Shown in pieces: positions 13,092 to 25,875 of a stretch of 64,000 bases of DNA. Within the stretch, counting starts at the first letter, position 1. Every line of letters starts with the position of its first letter. The stretch lies in contig JADHZB010001616.1 of assembly GCA_015657535.1 (NCBI GenBank), positions 62,001 to 126,000 on the forward strand, written 5' to 3'. The notes under the pieces are model-generated. The model was not told the DNA's origin. It saw nothing but the letters and a program-made list of their open reading frames with translations, and made no database searches. The stretch comes from Nephromyces sp. MM_2019 (taxonomy: Eukaryota; Apicomplexa; Aconoidasida; Nephromycida). The translations under genes and the position numbers were made by a program.

Positions 13092-13775
13092 GGCGTGTGG
13101 TGTCACCTCATATTATCCCTATCAGCTATACACGAGGCCACGCGCTGCACGCCTTTGTTCAATGTACAAATCTGGCATGGTTAACATAGGAGCGTTGTAG
13201 GGCAGGTCGAGAACGAACTTTGCAGTAGCGCTCCTTTCAACTTATCATGAAAATACCATGCATATTATTGCGCTTGATGCCTGTTGACGCTTTCGTGTGC
13301 GAATAGGTGTGTGGCATACGAAGGGTAGAAAAAAGCCTTCAATATAGGGCTGAAATTTGCACTGGAGACTACTTGAAGCATCTTCACCCGCATTGTTAAA
13401 ATAATTCTCCTGCCTCTGTTTTATTATAAGTCTCTTCAAATCATCGCTGCTGATGATTTGACCGTAATTGCCTGACGCTGAAGCAATTTATCCGTATCTT
13501 TCCGTGTGCAATTATTATTCTGTCATTCTCACTAATTGACTGTTAAATACAGTATAAGTGATTGAACTATTTTTAGAAAATTTCTTGAGGTAAATTTATC
13601 CACTCTGAGCCACGTCCCTCATTCGCTTCGCTCCATGCCTAAGCTGGCGCTGGATGGGGGTTCATAGCATGAAACACCTTGGCAAAATCCCAATTTTTAC
13701 GCAAATTTGTTATATGGCACCGGTAGTTTACTTCAAGATTACGGAAGCTATATTTGCTCCAATCTACAGGCCGGT
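13092..13775. other. Intergenic region upstream of CTU2
   Basis: There is no exon-like frame of note. The CTU2 frame is open upstream of the chosen ATG as far as a TAG at 13665, but contains no ATG there. An acceptor-like ccaatctacag at 13760-13770, just before the ATG, leaves open that an additional 5' exon of CTU2 lies in or beyond this interval. Confidence 0.4.
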
Positions 13776-16700
13776 ATGTCAGCAATTCGTGGGAGTTGCT
13801 TCCGTTCAATGGGGCAGGAGACATTTTTGCTGAAAGGGAGGGAGGAGACTTCAACCACGATTTGTGCAAAACCATCCGATGAGGGTACTTCGCAGCGTCG
13901 GCCAGGAAATAACAAAAAAGAATCTGCCACTGAGGAAGCATCCTCTCAAACTCGCATCTTCCCTAAAAAGCCTGTCCGTGTCCCAAGCCAATTCGGTCGC
14001 TATATGTGCTACAAATGCAAGGATAAAGAGGCTGTCGTTAATGTACGTGAGAAAGCATGCCGAGCATGCTTCATATCAGCGGTGGAGGACTCGTTTTCTT
14101 CTGAGATGCGATCCGCAGTGGGGACTTATTTACCTTCAAAGGTTTTGCTAGGTTTCTCCGGTGACTTAAATTCATGGAGCTTACTGGATCTAATACATCA
14201 GGCTACTTCGCGTACAAATTTAAATAATTCCTTTTTTGGTGTTAAACGGGCCTCCTTGAGCACAAACCATTCTGCTAGCGCAAGTACTGATGGCCTATAC
14301 GCTAATACCACTAATTTTGATTTATATACTCCATTACAAAGCCAAGATGCAAAGCTTAATTGTGCTTGCAATGAAAATTCTGCAATCAAATTGGAGAATC
14401 AAAGGAGGGAGTTGCTGTCGCTGCAGGATGACAAAGCTCATGCACCTTCAATGTGTGCGTGTATTTCAATTGCCAAGACTACCCAGTTACGAACTAGTGA
14501 AAATGACTACGAAGCAAGCAATTTTGATGTACAGCGAAACAGCCAGCGCGTCTATTCGACTACTGGCAATAAAAAGCACCCATTAGATAGTGGACAACAG
14601 GATGCAGTGGAGAGGCTTGTCCATACTGTAAACACTGCTGATTTTGACTGTTCATTGGGTTTTCAGACTACGATTGAATCACTGAGTGGGACGACTGACA
14701 AGCCGTCTTGCGATGCCTGCAGCTCAGGAAGTGCTGCATATGCAAGCAGTAGCAACAATGGAAAAAAAGGAGAAAATACATCCCTTGGGTCCTTATCCCC
14801 CCAATATTTTGTTGCGTATGTAAACTTTGCCGAATTTTTTTCCCACTACTCTGCATCCCTAGTTTACAACCATGCTAAAATTTCAGACTGCAGGCATATT
14901 GTTGAGAAAAGATTTGGGTGGGAGTTCCATGAGATTTTACCAAACTCGCTAATCGATGAGGTGAATAATCCGAATTGGTCCGGATATATTGCTGCTAATG
15001 GAGAGGATAAGGAAGCTAATTGTAAGGTGAGATATTCTGATGGAGCTGCACACGAGTCTAACTTTTCAAAGTATGGGAACACATTCCCAGATTATTCCAG
15101 AGGGGGAGGAAGTGACGTTGAATTTGGCTTAAAGAATACGTTGCACAAGCCCCTCGAAAAGAAGTTAGCTGATGTAATTTCTGAGGATAAAGACTTCTCT
15201 GGTTCTAAATCAAATTCTTCTGTAAATGTCCCAAAACACCGTAATTCCCTGTACACGCAAGATAGGCAAAACATAAGCTTATTTTCCTATACCCTTGCAG
15301 CGCTGCTGAAAGAGTTGTGCGAAAAGGATGAACAAACCGCAAAAGAATTTTTTTCCCTTCTCAGGTAACTGTTTATCTTGCTTTTGATTTATGCGTAACT
15401 TGCTGTACACTTGGACCACTTCTATGCATTTTTTTTATTTGTCTTCTTGTATCCCTTGATAATCACCTTGAACACCCAAGTTTTCCATGTATAATTATCA
15501 ATGTCCTACCTTCTTCTTCAAGGCTAGTTTCTCTATTACCACCTATATTTACAAAGTCTATTTTTTTATTATTAGTGGCTAAATTTTTCACAGCAGCTTG
15601 TATTTGTAGGATGTCGTTGCTTTGGCGGCATGCTCGAATTATGGGTTGCCAGCTAATTCTTTTGAGCTCCTCTACGGATGATATAGCTCGGAAACTACTG
15701 CGCATGACATGTCTAGGTGGAGGGATTAATATGCCCCTCATTACCTCGCCAGCTGGAGACGATAGGTATGTATTTTCCCGACGTCAAATACTCTGCTTTT
15801 TCCCATCACTCAAAAATTTTATGTTGCTTGTCAAGATAAATAAATGCTACGTATCCAGTAGCATACGTAGCTTACATTCAGGATTGTTTTTCATTATCAT
15901 CTGGTATACTTAACTCTCCTCTTCGTCCCTTAGCGTTTAATATTTTTCTCGTTAATGATGAAATAATTTTTTTTGTCTCAGCCTTAAAATTATATGATAT
16001 TTCAAGTTTCAGTATCTTCAAAAATATTATTGAGATACTTTTCCAGTGCTCCTCGCCAGACATTGTTAAGGAGATAAAGCTTATTAAGATCATAATAACT
16101 TCTTTTGATTCTTTGTAGATTTCCCGGTTTGAAGCTCTTCAAACCTCTACGCACGCTTTATGCAAAGGAGGTGGCGCTATTCCATCATTACAGGCGGTTA
16201 CCGCCTGGCATCAAGAATTTTTTTTTTTTTGAGGATCTAAAATTCTCACCGCCATTAAAGATTTCTCAACTGCCCGACGTTGCACAGCTAAAGTCATGCC
16301 ACTTGCCACGAAGATTTTTCCATTTGGAACCGAATGCTCCTTCTGCGTACTTCCCTATGTCTGCATATACTCCTGGATTGCCTACTCACTCCCTCAAGTG
16401 TATCCTTTATAATGGCAATGATACCATCTGTGAATCAGTAGGTGACATGTCGTCGAAAGAGGACTCCACTATTGCTATGCGTTCCAGCATTGTGAGGTCG
16501 CAAGTTAGTCACCGCGCTAATCCTTCAAGGAAACTTAATTCTGCGCATTCGTCCAATATCGTTGATGCATTTGTTCGCCAGCTGAGCGCTTCGTCTCCAC
16601 CAACCTTGATGAACATCAACAGAACCTGTGAAAAGCTTTCTCCTAGTTGTATTTCTGTAAACAAGCGGGATGATGAGACACCATTGTCGGGAGATTACGA

Positions 16701-17566
16701 AAAATGTGCGCTTTGTTTCGGTCTACGCGACTCTAGAGATGCTAACCCTTTGCTCTTTGTAAGTCGCCTAATTCAACTTGAGTATACTACAGTGGCATGG
16801 AATTACTTTGAATGTACTTATCAGCGCAATTTACACATGGGATTACTATTATTTTGTAGTGTAACCCTCGTAAGTAGCGGTTTTCTTTCACTCGGTTCCG
16901 AAATACAATAAGCTGATAATTTTCGTCTCTTTTTTCTACCGGAGCCGGTAACTATCTGTTATATGCGTGCTCTTTGTATGTCACAGAAGCTTATGTAATA
17001 TTTTTGTAAGTTGAGTGCCACCCTTCATAAGGATGAAGGCTGAGTCCAGTGCTAGTTCCTAATTGAAATACGATATTCCTGCATATCTTGCCTATAAATC
17101 TAGCACGCTTACGTATCTAATGAAACTCTGTCCACAAAGAAGACTGACTCATTTGTAATATCGCTTTTTCTTCATGTTTTTTAATATCTTGGCTAATGCA
17201 ATTGTACGGTCAACTTCTCTTTTGTGTGCTTTCCCAAAGGTTAAGTGTTATGTCTGCGCTAGCCGCGCGCGAAGTTAGTCTTCTGATGCGTGCAGAGATC
17301 TATTGCTTGTCAATGTCTACTTTTATAGACTCTTTTTTTGCATTCAATTAAGGAGGTATCGTAACATTGTTTTCTTTATTATTTCTACCTGTGCCTTATG
17401 TCAGGGGATACCGCAAGAAAAGTTAAAAACTGCAGAAAACGATACTCAGGAGCTTAAGAAAAACATGTGCCTCAGCTGCTTTACTCTAGCTACATCGTCT
17501 GAAGTTGCCTACCACCTGGCTGAAATACTTTTTAACTGCAATTCGATATTTCTACGCGAGCCCTAG
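13776..17566 (+). CDS. CTU2: Cytoplasmic tRNA 2-thiolation protein 2 (CTU2/NCS2 homologue)
   Basis: CTU2 partners CTU1 in thiolating the wobble uridine (mcm5s2U34) of tRNA-Lys, -Glu and -Gln in the cytosol. Four exons, 13776-15364, 15610-15765, 16119-16758 and 17405-17566, join in phases 2, 2 and 0 and give 848 residues. In order: a disordered N-terminus; a paired CxxC unit (C78/C81 and C95/C98, in MCYKCKD and ACRACF); a degenerate PP-loop at 125-133 (LGFSGDLNS); a long low-complexity insertion; the second half of the fold (ARIMGCQLILLSSSTDDIARKL within exon two); KPLRTLYAKEVALF; and two C-terminal CxxC pairs (C778/C781, C817/C820). All zinc-ligand pairs of the family are kept. Human CTU2 is about 515 residues, so this copy is much longer, mainly between the PP-loop and exon two. 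The start is the first in-frame ATG. An upstream exon is possible because an acceptor-like CAG lies just before it. Confidence 0.9.
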
Positions 17567-18120
17567 CGGTATCTGCGTAGCTTCGATAATCGTACGGCCG
17601 TCGCAACTAACTCATCATATGGAGAAGTTATTCTCTTTGCCTTGAAGGTTCTTTCATGCTGCCCCAAGATGGCAAAAAGTTAGTTTTACACTTGGCTTTA
17701 ATAGCATTTTAAGGTGACATTGCTGTATCTTTAGTTTGTGCTGAAACTACTACTGATTATATAACCACTGCTATATGTGTTTCGGAGGCGGAAATATCAT
17801 GCGATAATGCTACTATGGCCACTGATGCTGCGATTATCCGTGCTGTCCCGAAAAGTTAGTGAATACATGTTGAACCAGCAGCAAAATTTTAGTAAGTGCT
17901 TGGACTTTTCCATGATTTTGATATCTAGTTATTCGGGAATCAGGTAGCTTTAATCCGTTCTGACGCGGTGAAATTCCACTTTCACGTGGCTGGATGCCAG
18001 GCTGCTATGTGTGTTTCCCTGCTTTTGTATCATTGATAGGAAAGATACGTAATGCGAGAATCCTCCACAGCACTATGATATCAGTCGATTTCCATCTAGA
18101 ATACTGGCACAATACTCTCA
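17567..18120. other. Short convergent intergenic region
   Basis: This lies between the 3' ends of CTU2 (plus strand) and the minus-strand gene ending at 18121. It should hold both 3' untranslated regions. I see no open frame, repeat or structured element that stands out. Confidence 0.5.
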
Positions 18121-20431
18121 TCAATGCTGGATCGAAGCTATCGTAGCCATACCAAACTCCAAGTATGATATGCTGGTCATGAGCGCTATGCGAAACCCAG
18201 TTGAAATTTTTTTCTGATGGGCTACTATCGAAAATCCTGAGTAGGTATCCCTCCAGCGGGCAAAGATACCATCGCTAAGTAAAAATGGCGCAAAAAGTGT
18301 CTGGTAGAAAAGTTTGATCCCATGGCTCATGGTGGCTTGTTCTACAACCAAAGTGTCTAGCACCTCCCAATGTATGGTTATGGACTTACAAAGTAAATAT
18401 ATTGGCAGCTAGGTAATTAACGGCGTCGCACCGCACTCCTATACATAAAGGGTCGTGAGTCTGACTTACCGTGCTACGAATAAGAGCAGAAATAGCTGAA
18501 AAATGAATAAAATTCTTTGAACAGATTGCAACAGCCAACGACGTGTTAGTGCCCCATCTGTAAGTCGATAAGTACAATAGATTTTAAAGCAGAATACAAA
18601 CGGTAGAGCCAATCGCTACCGAATTAGTTGTACGCTTTTATCCGAATCACGGCTATGCTACTCTGCTTCTAGAGACAAACACCTGTAACTCCTTACTCTT
18701 AGAAGACTAAATAAATTCGCAGAGCTTCGCAATTAAGAGCCTGAAGTAGCGCTGACGTGCGATTCGCGGTAATGTAGGTGAGCCGGTGCTGATCGCACAA
18801 ATTGTGAGACCACAATATGAAGGGTTTTGCTTCGCAAACTCCTACCTTGCAACAGTCTACGCTGACGCCATGGACTGCGCAGCATACTTCGATGTTAGTA
18901 TCTATTTTCCGACTCATGAGCTTATGAGCATCTTATACTATAAAACGCGGTCATAAACCTCATGTTAGCGGGAAACTTAAGGGAGGAAGCTAACGAAAAC
19001 GAGGCCCAAAAATTGCATGCAACGTGGAAAAGCTGCGTAATCTCGAGGTGTACTCTATGATCAATGAGGCAGAGCAAGGGAGAGCCCTGAGTATCCGTTT
19101 TGAATTTGGCCCCTTGACAACATGCTTTGGTGCCCTCCGTCTCAGCGAGAGTAGTATTAACATCGATAACACATTCACAAATGCACGTGTACATTATACT
19201 TTTGCCCCGAAGCTAAACGTATAACACTCCGCTCAAGTTATCAGAGAGAGCAGTTCACAAATCCAGACCATGCTTGGCATTTTTCACTACTTTCTGATAC
19301 TGATTGTAATGTGCTACTTGCCCCCTCATAGTAAACCAGCTTTTACCCGAAAAACCCTTTGTTTGCAGCCCTGATTCAGCCACAGTGAATCACACATAAC
19401 AACGAAGACGCCTGTACATTTTTGCGTCTACCATTGTAACTTACAGAACAATAAAATTGTACAATAAGTGCAGACGATAGTATGCATGAAACTGTGAACA
19501 AGGACGATACTTTGCCTACGCAACGAGGCAACATTTTCCCGCGATCAAGACCATACGCAAGCTTTTGCATAAAAATTTCACAGTAGGCACCACTGCCATA
19601 AAGGCCTCGACGGACCAACTGCAGTCTCAACCTCCAAAATAAAGCGGATTAGCACATCCATCCCATAAATGCCTCAACATTAAAGCCTATTAATAACCCC
19701 AATAGACGCAACTAAGATGAACATGCATGATTTCTACATAATTCCAGCCCAAGCGGAATGAAGCTAAGTTTGGAAACAGATACGCGTTCTTCCCAATAGG
19801 TTACGGGATAAAAAATCCTTTCTGAAACTGCCCACTACGCAGCTTCGTTATTTACTTTAAAAGAATAAACATACAGAAGAAATTTTACCATGAAAAATGC
19901 CCGTATCCTTTCATTTCAATGCAAGCCAAATTGATAATCTAAACAAAGCTATGCACCTCTGAAAAAGTAAAGAATTTGCCATCACACATGGTATTATAAC
20001 TTATACTTCAGATTTCCACACAAAAACCTAAACTGCCGTCGTGTATCGGAAAATCTTACAAAAAAAAATATCCTAAAAAAATACTTCAAAAACTCTACCA
20101 ACGGCAAAGTAAGCATTCATTCAGTAATACTACATATGAAAATAAAGCTTATGCCTTATCAAACTCAAATCGCCATTTGCAATAAATGCCATTGCAGTAA
20201 GTAAAATATACCGTATAGAGTTCCTGATGTGAATATAAAACACCAAACATACACGTTTTTCAAAGCACCCAAGAACATACCACGAGGTCCTTTAAATATC
20301 GCAGTAAAGACAATTATCCAGAACAAACACGCTGTACATGGGAGACGAAATAACTGAAAAGCTCGTAGCATTTGATAAGTTTTTCGAATAGAATACCGCA
20401 CGGCAGGCATGATATGCTCTTCCGTACTCAT
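18121..20431 (-). CDS. Unidentified multi-exon gene, probable membrane protein
   Basis: The first exon (20281-20431) starts MSTEEHIMPAVRYSIR, contains a membrane-type segment (PCTACLFWIIVFTAIF) and ends at a GTATGT donor in phase 1. An in-frame TAG lies a few codons upstream of the ATG. A second exon, about 19445-19631, ends in SALIVQFYCS at a GTAAGT donor. A third (18470-18557, WGTNTSLAVAICSKN) has acceptor cttacag and donor GTAAGT. The terminal exon (18121-18363) gives SHGIKLFYQTLFAPFLLSDG and stops with TGA. Exons three and four match in phase. Exons one to two and two to three do not, so at least one exon is still missing; open frames at 18.7-19.2 kb are candidates. The last acceptor lacks a good pyrimidine tract. 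I recognise no family, so no function is proposed. Confidence 0.4.
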
Positions 20432-21868
20432 ACATGTGATAGCCGGACAGCTCTACGCTACATCCATAAATGCGGTCAAACTGATGTTAGAATAAAAGTC
20501 ATGAAAATATGCAATCATAAAAACATTGAATGTGATAAGGTGCCACATGAAAGTCAACTAGAGCAAACAAACGAGGCCTAAGTACCAACGCTTAAAAACC
20601 TTTCCCGCCCCAGGCAGTTCTACGGACATCGTTGTTGCTACCCAACATATCTAACCAGCTATAAGCTTCAAATTTTTGTTAAACGAGGTAAGTATAATTA
20701 ATCGGGTAGACAAAGAGTGCAGATAGTCACTTATAGAACATCAAACAGAAAAAGGCAATATGCCAAAATCTATAACCTTGTAAAAAGCCTAATCGAAGTG
20801 TAGCATTCGAATAACGCAACAGATACGAATACCCAACAAAAAAAAATTTGCATTTAAAGCATAATCATATGGAAGAAAATTTTTACATTAAAAGAATGCC
20901 ATGCAGCAAATTCGCATAGTGACTGTATGAAACGTACTCATATGCTATAGGTAGTATTGCATCATGAAACGTCAGCCAATGCTGGCAGGAGGGTTAGCCA
21001 CCCATGATGATCTCACTTACAACTTGACTAAGTCACAGCGCAGGAGAACCAAGCTCAGCCTGCTAGTTCGTATTATACGCATCAATGGAATTTTATGTGT
21101 AGGCCATAAATTATAATGAAGTAGCGATTAAAATAAATATTAAGTTACGATAAATTTACCACATTTACCTGAAAAACGATCAATCGATATTTGTACAAGC
21201 AAACAACCTACTCTAATAGTAACATGTAGAGCATAAACTCCTACGATGCTTGAAAAAAACAACATAAAGAACACACATGAGGATTGAATTCCATATGAGA
21301 CGCTTTACAAATACTGCAGCCAGTAACCACCATACAAATCAAGATGCCCAATTCATAAGCTTACTTCACTAGTATAATCATTAAATAAAATTCGAAATAT
21401 TATCTTCGTAAAAGAGCAACAAGCGGGCTGACTTTACAAATAAGCGAGCATATATAGTTCATACCACATCATGCAGTAACAAATTTCAGTACCATAAGCA
21501 ATGCTTTCCTAGTGGAAATAGAAAAACAAAATTTTTGTTACAGAAATGTGTATAACGTACTGCATTATGTGAGGACTACAACAAAACAACAAACGAGGAA
21601 ATTACATTTTCTAACAATAAAGAGCGCTCGATTTCTGAAGGAGTAATGATATATACACTTGAAAAAACCGCTACTACTCGAGACGCGTCAATTCATAACA
21701 TGAGGAGCCATATAAGTAGTATTTCCAAGTGAGATAACTGCTGAAAGCTGAACTATTGAAGCTATTTTTAGTGGAATACTTCACAATCTTAGGGGAGAGT
21801 TATTTATATTATGGATCTGTATCATCTTCGATATAGTTTCATCTTGAGAATTTTCAAAAGCCCGGCTA
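20432..21868. other. Intergenic region, A-rich on the plus strand
   Basis: About 1.4 kb between two minus-strand genes. Only short open frames are present and no credible splice pairs were seen. The A-rich plus strand matches the composition of untranslated sequence of minus-strand genes elsewhere in the window, so part of it is probably the ABHD17 3' untranslated region and the 5' flank of the next gene. Confidence 0.4.
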
Positions 21869-24800
21869 CTAGTTTTCTGAAACTTTTTGGCTGATATAAA
21901 AATCCTGAAGCTGACCACAGGCATAAAACTTCATACTAGAAGAATGGGCTAAAGGCATAACTTCTTTTGGCCCTGCTTGTATATTGAAACGACTGCTAAT
22001 GCTCACAGTCTTCACAAATGAATGGCAACTCTGGCCTGCACACAAAGCTCGTGCGGACTCAAGTTTTGCGGGATGATTAGAGGTATAATGGCTAACAGGG
22101 GCACTATTCATCTTGCAATAGCCTGAATTAGGCACTAGTGTAGAATGAATAAAGTCTCCAACTCCTTGGTAGAAAATATTCAATCCCTTAGCCTCCACAT
22201 TGTTGTGACCAGCATTTACAGTCAAACAGCGCGACTCATGGTTAGTAGATAACTTGTACATGGCCTGGATGAGCAAAATCGTCGTACAAAATGTAAGCGT
22301 CTGAGCGCCTAACAAGCTTTTTAAACTAAAAATAAAAAGAATACACTCATGAACGAGAATACAGTTTTCTAGGCGCAATAAGCTTTTTCTAGATACAATA
22401 AGCTTTTCAACACTGAGCTTTTCGATGTCCACAAGATTAATCTTTAATTTCCACCCTTTAAACTATTGCGTACAAACAAAACAGCATTTTTAAACCCTTT
22501 TCTTAAAAAAAGCACCAATCAGGCTACACTAAATGAGCACAAACACTATTAATTTCGTTTACGAGCATCAAATCGCTTGTACAAGCAACCTCTTATTCAA
22601 AACTCAAAAAATTCTACCGCATAAACTTCAGGTTCGCAGAAATCTCTCCATAAAGGAAAACGCAGAGAATCAGCTCATAACCAAGAGAAAACACGGGTTA
22701 GTGCACATATTCATAAAAAAGCACCACTAAATTGAAAAAATAAGGCAAAGTAGCAACAATGCCAAAAATGATGGCTAAAAGCAACATATCCAGAGCGTGT
22801 CATTCAGAAAATAAAACGGCATTAAGTGTTGACTGCCACCACAAAATATAACTTCGTAAATTTAATACAAAACTGCAAAACTAAAAGCATAAAATAGTAC
22901 CGAAGACTACGAAAAGGCTCCTTAACATGGAAACTTAAAATTTGCCAGAAGAGAAAACATTCCTTAAAAAAAAACATAAAATTTTCCAGAAAACAGACAG
23001 AACTAGACGCAACAAAAACAAATATTTACACTCTAGAACTCTTAACTAGTTCTAAAACTTACCAAAGCGTGAGAAACAGGTATCAGCTTATCTTGCAATC
23101 CGTGCACAAAGAGGATCTTGCAGTTTATCAACGGAATCCGAGATTCATTCACGAACATATTCATGCTGCTCATAGTTAAAACACGAGATGCGATACCCAA
23201 TATTGAAGTAAACGAGCTCTGCAAAATAACAGCCCGAACATTTTCCTTCGATGCCAAATAGCACGAAGGACCTGACCCTAAAGAACGGCCATATACGATT
23301 ATATTTCCTGGAGAAAACTTCAAGTCGCGAACCAGGTATCTGTAGCAAATTTAAGCTTCAGAAAACATTACACACCGCTGATGTATTTATATTAAAAACC
23401 ACCATGTTTGTGAGCAGCTAAACCCAAAGCTAAGTTGACGGCAGCAGTAAAACAAAGCAGAGGTGTTGCTCTACGACTCTAAAACTGATAAAACTACTTT
23501 GATCAGTAGATATTTACCGCACGCGCCTTTAATTTTTATACACAATCAATTCATTTTAAAATTGTACAAAATAAAGGATGCAAGTAAGAATGGTTAATTG
23601 CACATCATAGTATCACGCATAATAGATGAATATGCATCAGAAATTATGAAACTTCAAACCGTACGCTTTAAACAAACTACAAATATATATAAAATAAAAA
23701 TAATGTGCTTGTGATAACCAATAATCCAAAATTAAGAATCATTATTGCTACGAAGCAGAGAAAAAGTGAAACTAACAAGCCCAGCCGGTATATTCATTTT
23801 GAGCAATTTCTTCGGAGATAATCATAAAAGCGTCACAAAACTACAGCCGAATTATCCCAGTACATATAAGAACCCGCGTGTCTTCCTTAAAAGAAAAATG
23901 CAAAAACAGCAACATCAGGTTAAAGTAAGAGCAACCCAAACAAGCAACAAGCGTGGCCTTCCCAAATCAAACCAAACGATGCCCAAAGCCCTGTATACAA
24001 TTATTAAAAAAATCTACAATCCAGTGTGCCAATTGCATTTTTATGAATGAAATTAAAAAGCAAGTGAAAACATCAACAAAAAAAAACCCAGCAAAAATTT
24101 AACTCCATTCGACTAATATGAAAATGTCTCATATAGGCTCTGCTCATGAATAAAGCGCTACGATCAGTGGAAAAATTGCAAGTTTGAGCCAAGAAAACTG
24201 TATTAATTAGTCATAAGAGCATCAACAGCATCTTTCCAAAGTAGAGGCTTTATGTTTTTTGTAAAGATAGAGCTATTGACATGTTTAAACACAGAAATAA
24301 TTGATAAGCAAAATTTTCAAGATATCTCTTCGTAAATTGTGTTAACAATCACTCATAAGTCTAACATTGCAATAGATTATGAACCTACGGCATCAAATTC
24401 GTTCATGCAACTGTGAAGAGAACGTAAGCATCACATTAAACTCCAGCGCAAAAATTAGGACACCATGGCCTAACGAGTACCACAAAAAAGTTCCGCCCTA
24501 TGACGATATGGCAATCCAACGGGATGGCTGCCGCGAAATGTTTTTTTAAGCAACAGCTCTACGTGATAAAGGCACAAAATAAACCAACCTAAAAGCAGCA
24601 TCTATATCCTTCCTGCAATTCTTCTCATCCGCAGTTCTGCTTGACTTGGGTCCATAACCTGAATATTCATATGCAAATATACTAATTCCCCACTTATAAC
24701 TCTTGTATTCCAGCGACTGATGAATAGTACCTAAGTCCTCAGCGTTTCCATGACTAAACAGAATAACCAAAGGACTCCCTTTATCGATAAATAACCCATG

Positions 24801-24914
24801 GCATTCCTCATTATCAAAATTTCGATAAGCCACCAAGGGAAGTTGAGGATTATCGTCACTATAACTAGGTGGAGCTGGTGGCCTAAATACTACACTCCCT
24901 AAAGCTGCACCCAT
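21869..24914 (-). CDS. ABHD17: ABHD17-type alpha/beta hydrolase (protein depalmitoylase family)
   Basis: ABHD17 enzymes are serine hydrolases that remove palmitate from membrane-bound signalling proteins. Three exons, 24589-24914, 23063-23339 and 21869-22264, join in phases 2 and 0 and give 332 residues; human ABHD17A has about 310. The N-terminus has the family's hydrophobic-Pro motif (VVFRPPAPPSY). The oxyanion region HGNAEDLG is at 55-62. The nucleophile elbow GRSLG gives Ser128, the acid is Asp192 in GLQDKLIP, and the catalytic base is His221 in NAGHNNVE, so the triad is complete. A variable C-terminal tail of about 90 residues follows. Unlike the animal enzymes, the first 37 residues contain no cysteine, so the usual palmitoylated N-terminal cluster is absent. 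Gly2 might be myristoylated instead, although Ser is at position 7 rather than the preferred 6. The start is the first ATG, placed as in the family. Confidence 0.92.
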
Positions 24915-25662
24915 TAAAAATATTCTGGGTTTTTTACTACACCAAGAGCTAAGTCAAAAGGGTATGTCCCCCGTGGCAAAAAGGGAGAGGAAAGCAGCTA
25001 TGAGCGCTACTAAACAAACACCTGACGTTGAGTGCAACTTATTCCCCAGCGAATAACCTTTCAGATGAAAATTATACAAACGAAAATCGTCAGTATCTAG
25101 AGATAGCAAAGCCAGCTATTAATACTATCAAACCTTCCGGTAAGCCTTGTCGCAATAAAGGCACAAAGGATGGTATTCTTAAAAAAAATAAGGGTGTACG
25201 TGCGTGAATTTCAAACGATTTCAAAAGGCTAACCAGTCAAAAAATCAACCAAGGTGCAAGCCAAAGCAAAATCTTCGGATATGAGTGGAAGAAATGATAG
25301 ATTAACGCAAAGACTTATACCAATAAACTACAACAGGCACGCGCCTCGGGCAGAAATACGCAATTATTCAAGGAATCAAGACAAGCTAAGCGACCCAAAA
25401 ATCACAAGCAGTAGCAATGAAACGTTAAAAAATTGTTACGTAGCCCCGCAGCACACTTTTCGTCACTCCGTAGAAATATTAACATCCGACGAACATACTA
25501 TACAAAGAAAACTAAGTTATGCACTGCAACTCATCACACTTAATTCAACAAATGACTGACTACACGGTAATATTCATGCAGTTCATGTGATCACCCAACA
25601 AAAGGGGAGCAACGTGGTATCAACCGCACAGGTAGTACGAAAATCAACCCCTAAAACAACCA

Positions 25663-25875
25663 CTAAAGTTCGATGGTAAAGTAAGCAGAGCCTGATATTG
25701 AAAACCACGTTGCCAGCATGTACATGCAAAAAAAACAAATGCCGGTGCTTCCAACGAATAAATCAATCTCCGTGTTGGCACCACAGCAAGGGCATGGTGC
25801 ATGGCTTGCGTTGTGCACGGCAGCACTGAGGTGATGCATGCAAGCCCGCCGGGCCGCATGACATATCAAAAGCAA
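25663..25875 (-). CDS. Possible terminal exon with a zinc-ribbon-like CPCCG...CFFC motif
   Basis: An open minus-strand frame reads through SHAPCPCCGANTEID, then STGICFFCMYMLATWF, and stops at TAG. The spacing CPxC-x17-CxxC followed by a hydrophobic stretch recalls LITAF-like or zinc-ribbon membrane domains, but the second cysteine pair falls inside the hydrophobic segment, which is not the LITAF arrangement. No upstream exon could be joined, and an alternative frame is also open for part of the length. Confidence 0.2.
   Translation of the reverse strand: MLLICHAARRACMHHLSAAVHNASHAPCPCCGANTEIDLFVGSTGICFFCMYMLATWFSISGSAYFTIEL

Noticed and set aside
23745..24050. 101-codon plus-strand frame
   Set aside because: It lies antisense within ABHD17 intron 1 and has the K/Q/N-rich composition of A-rich noncoding DNA.
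25281..25559. 92-codon ATG frame upstream of ABHD17
   Set aside because: It is hydrophilic and N/S/R-rich like other chance frames on the A-rich strand, has no recognisable domain, and is close to the doubtful assembly point.
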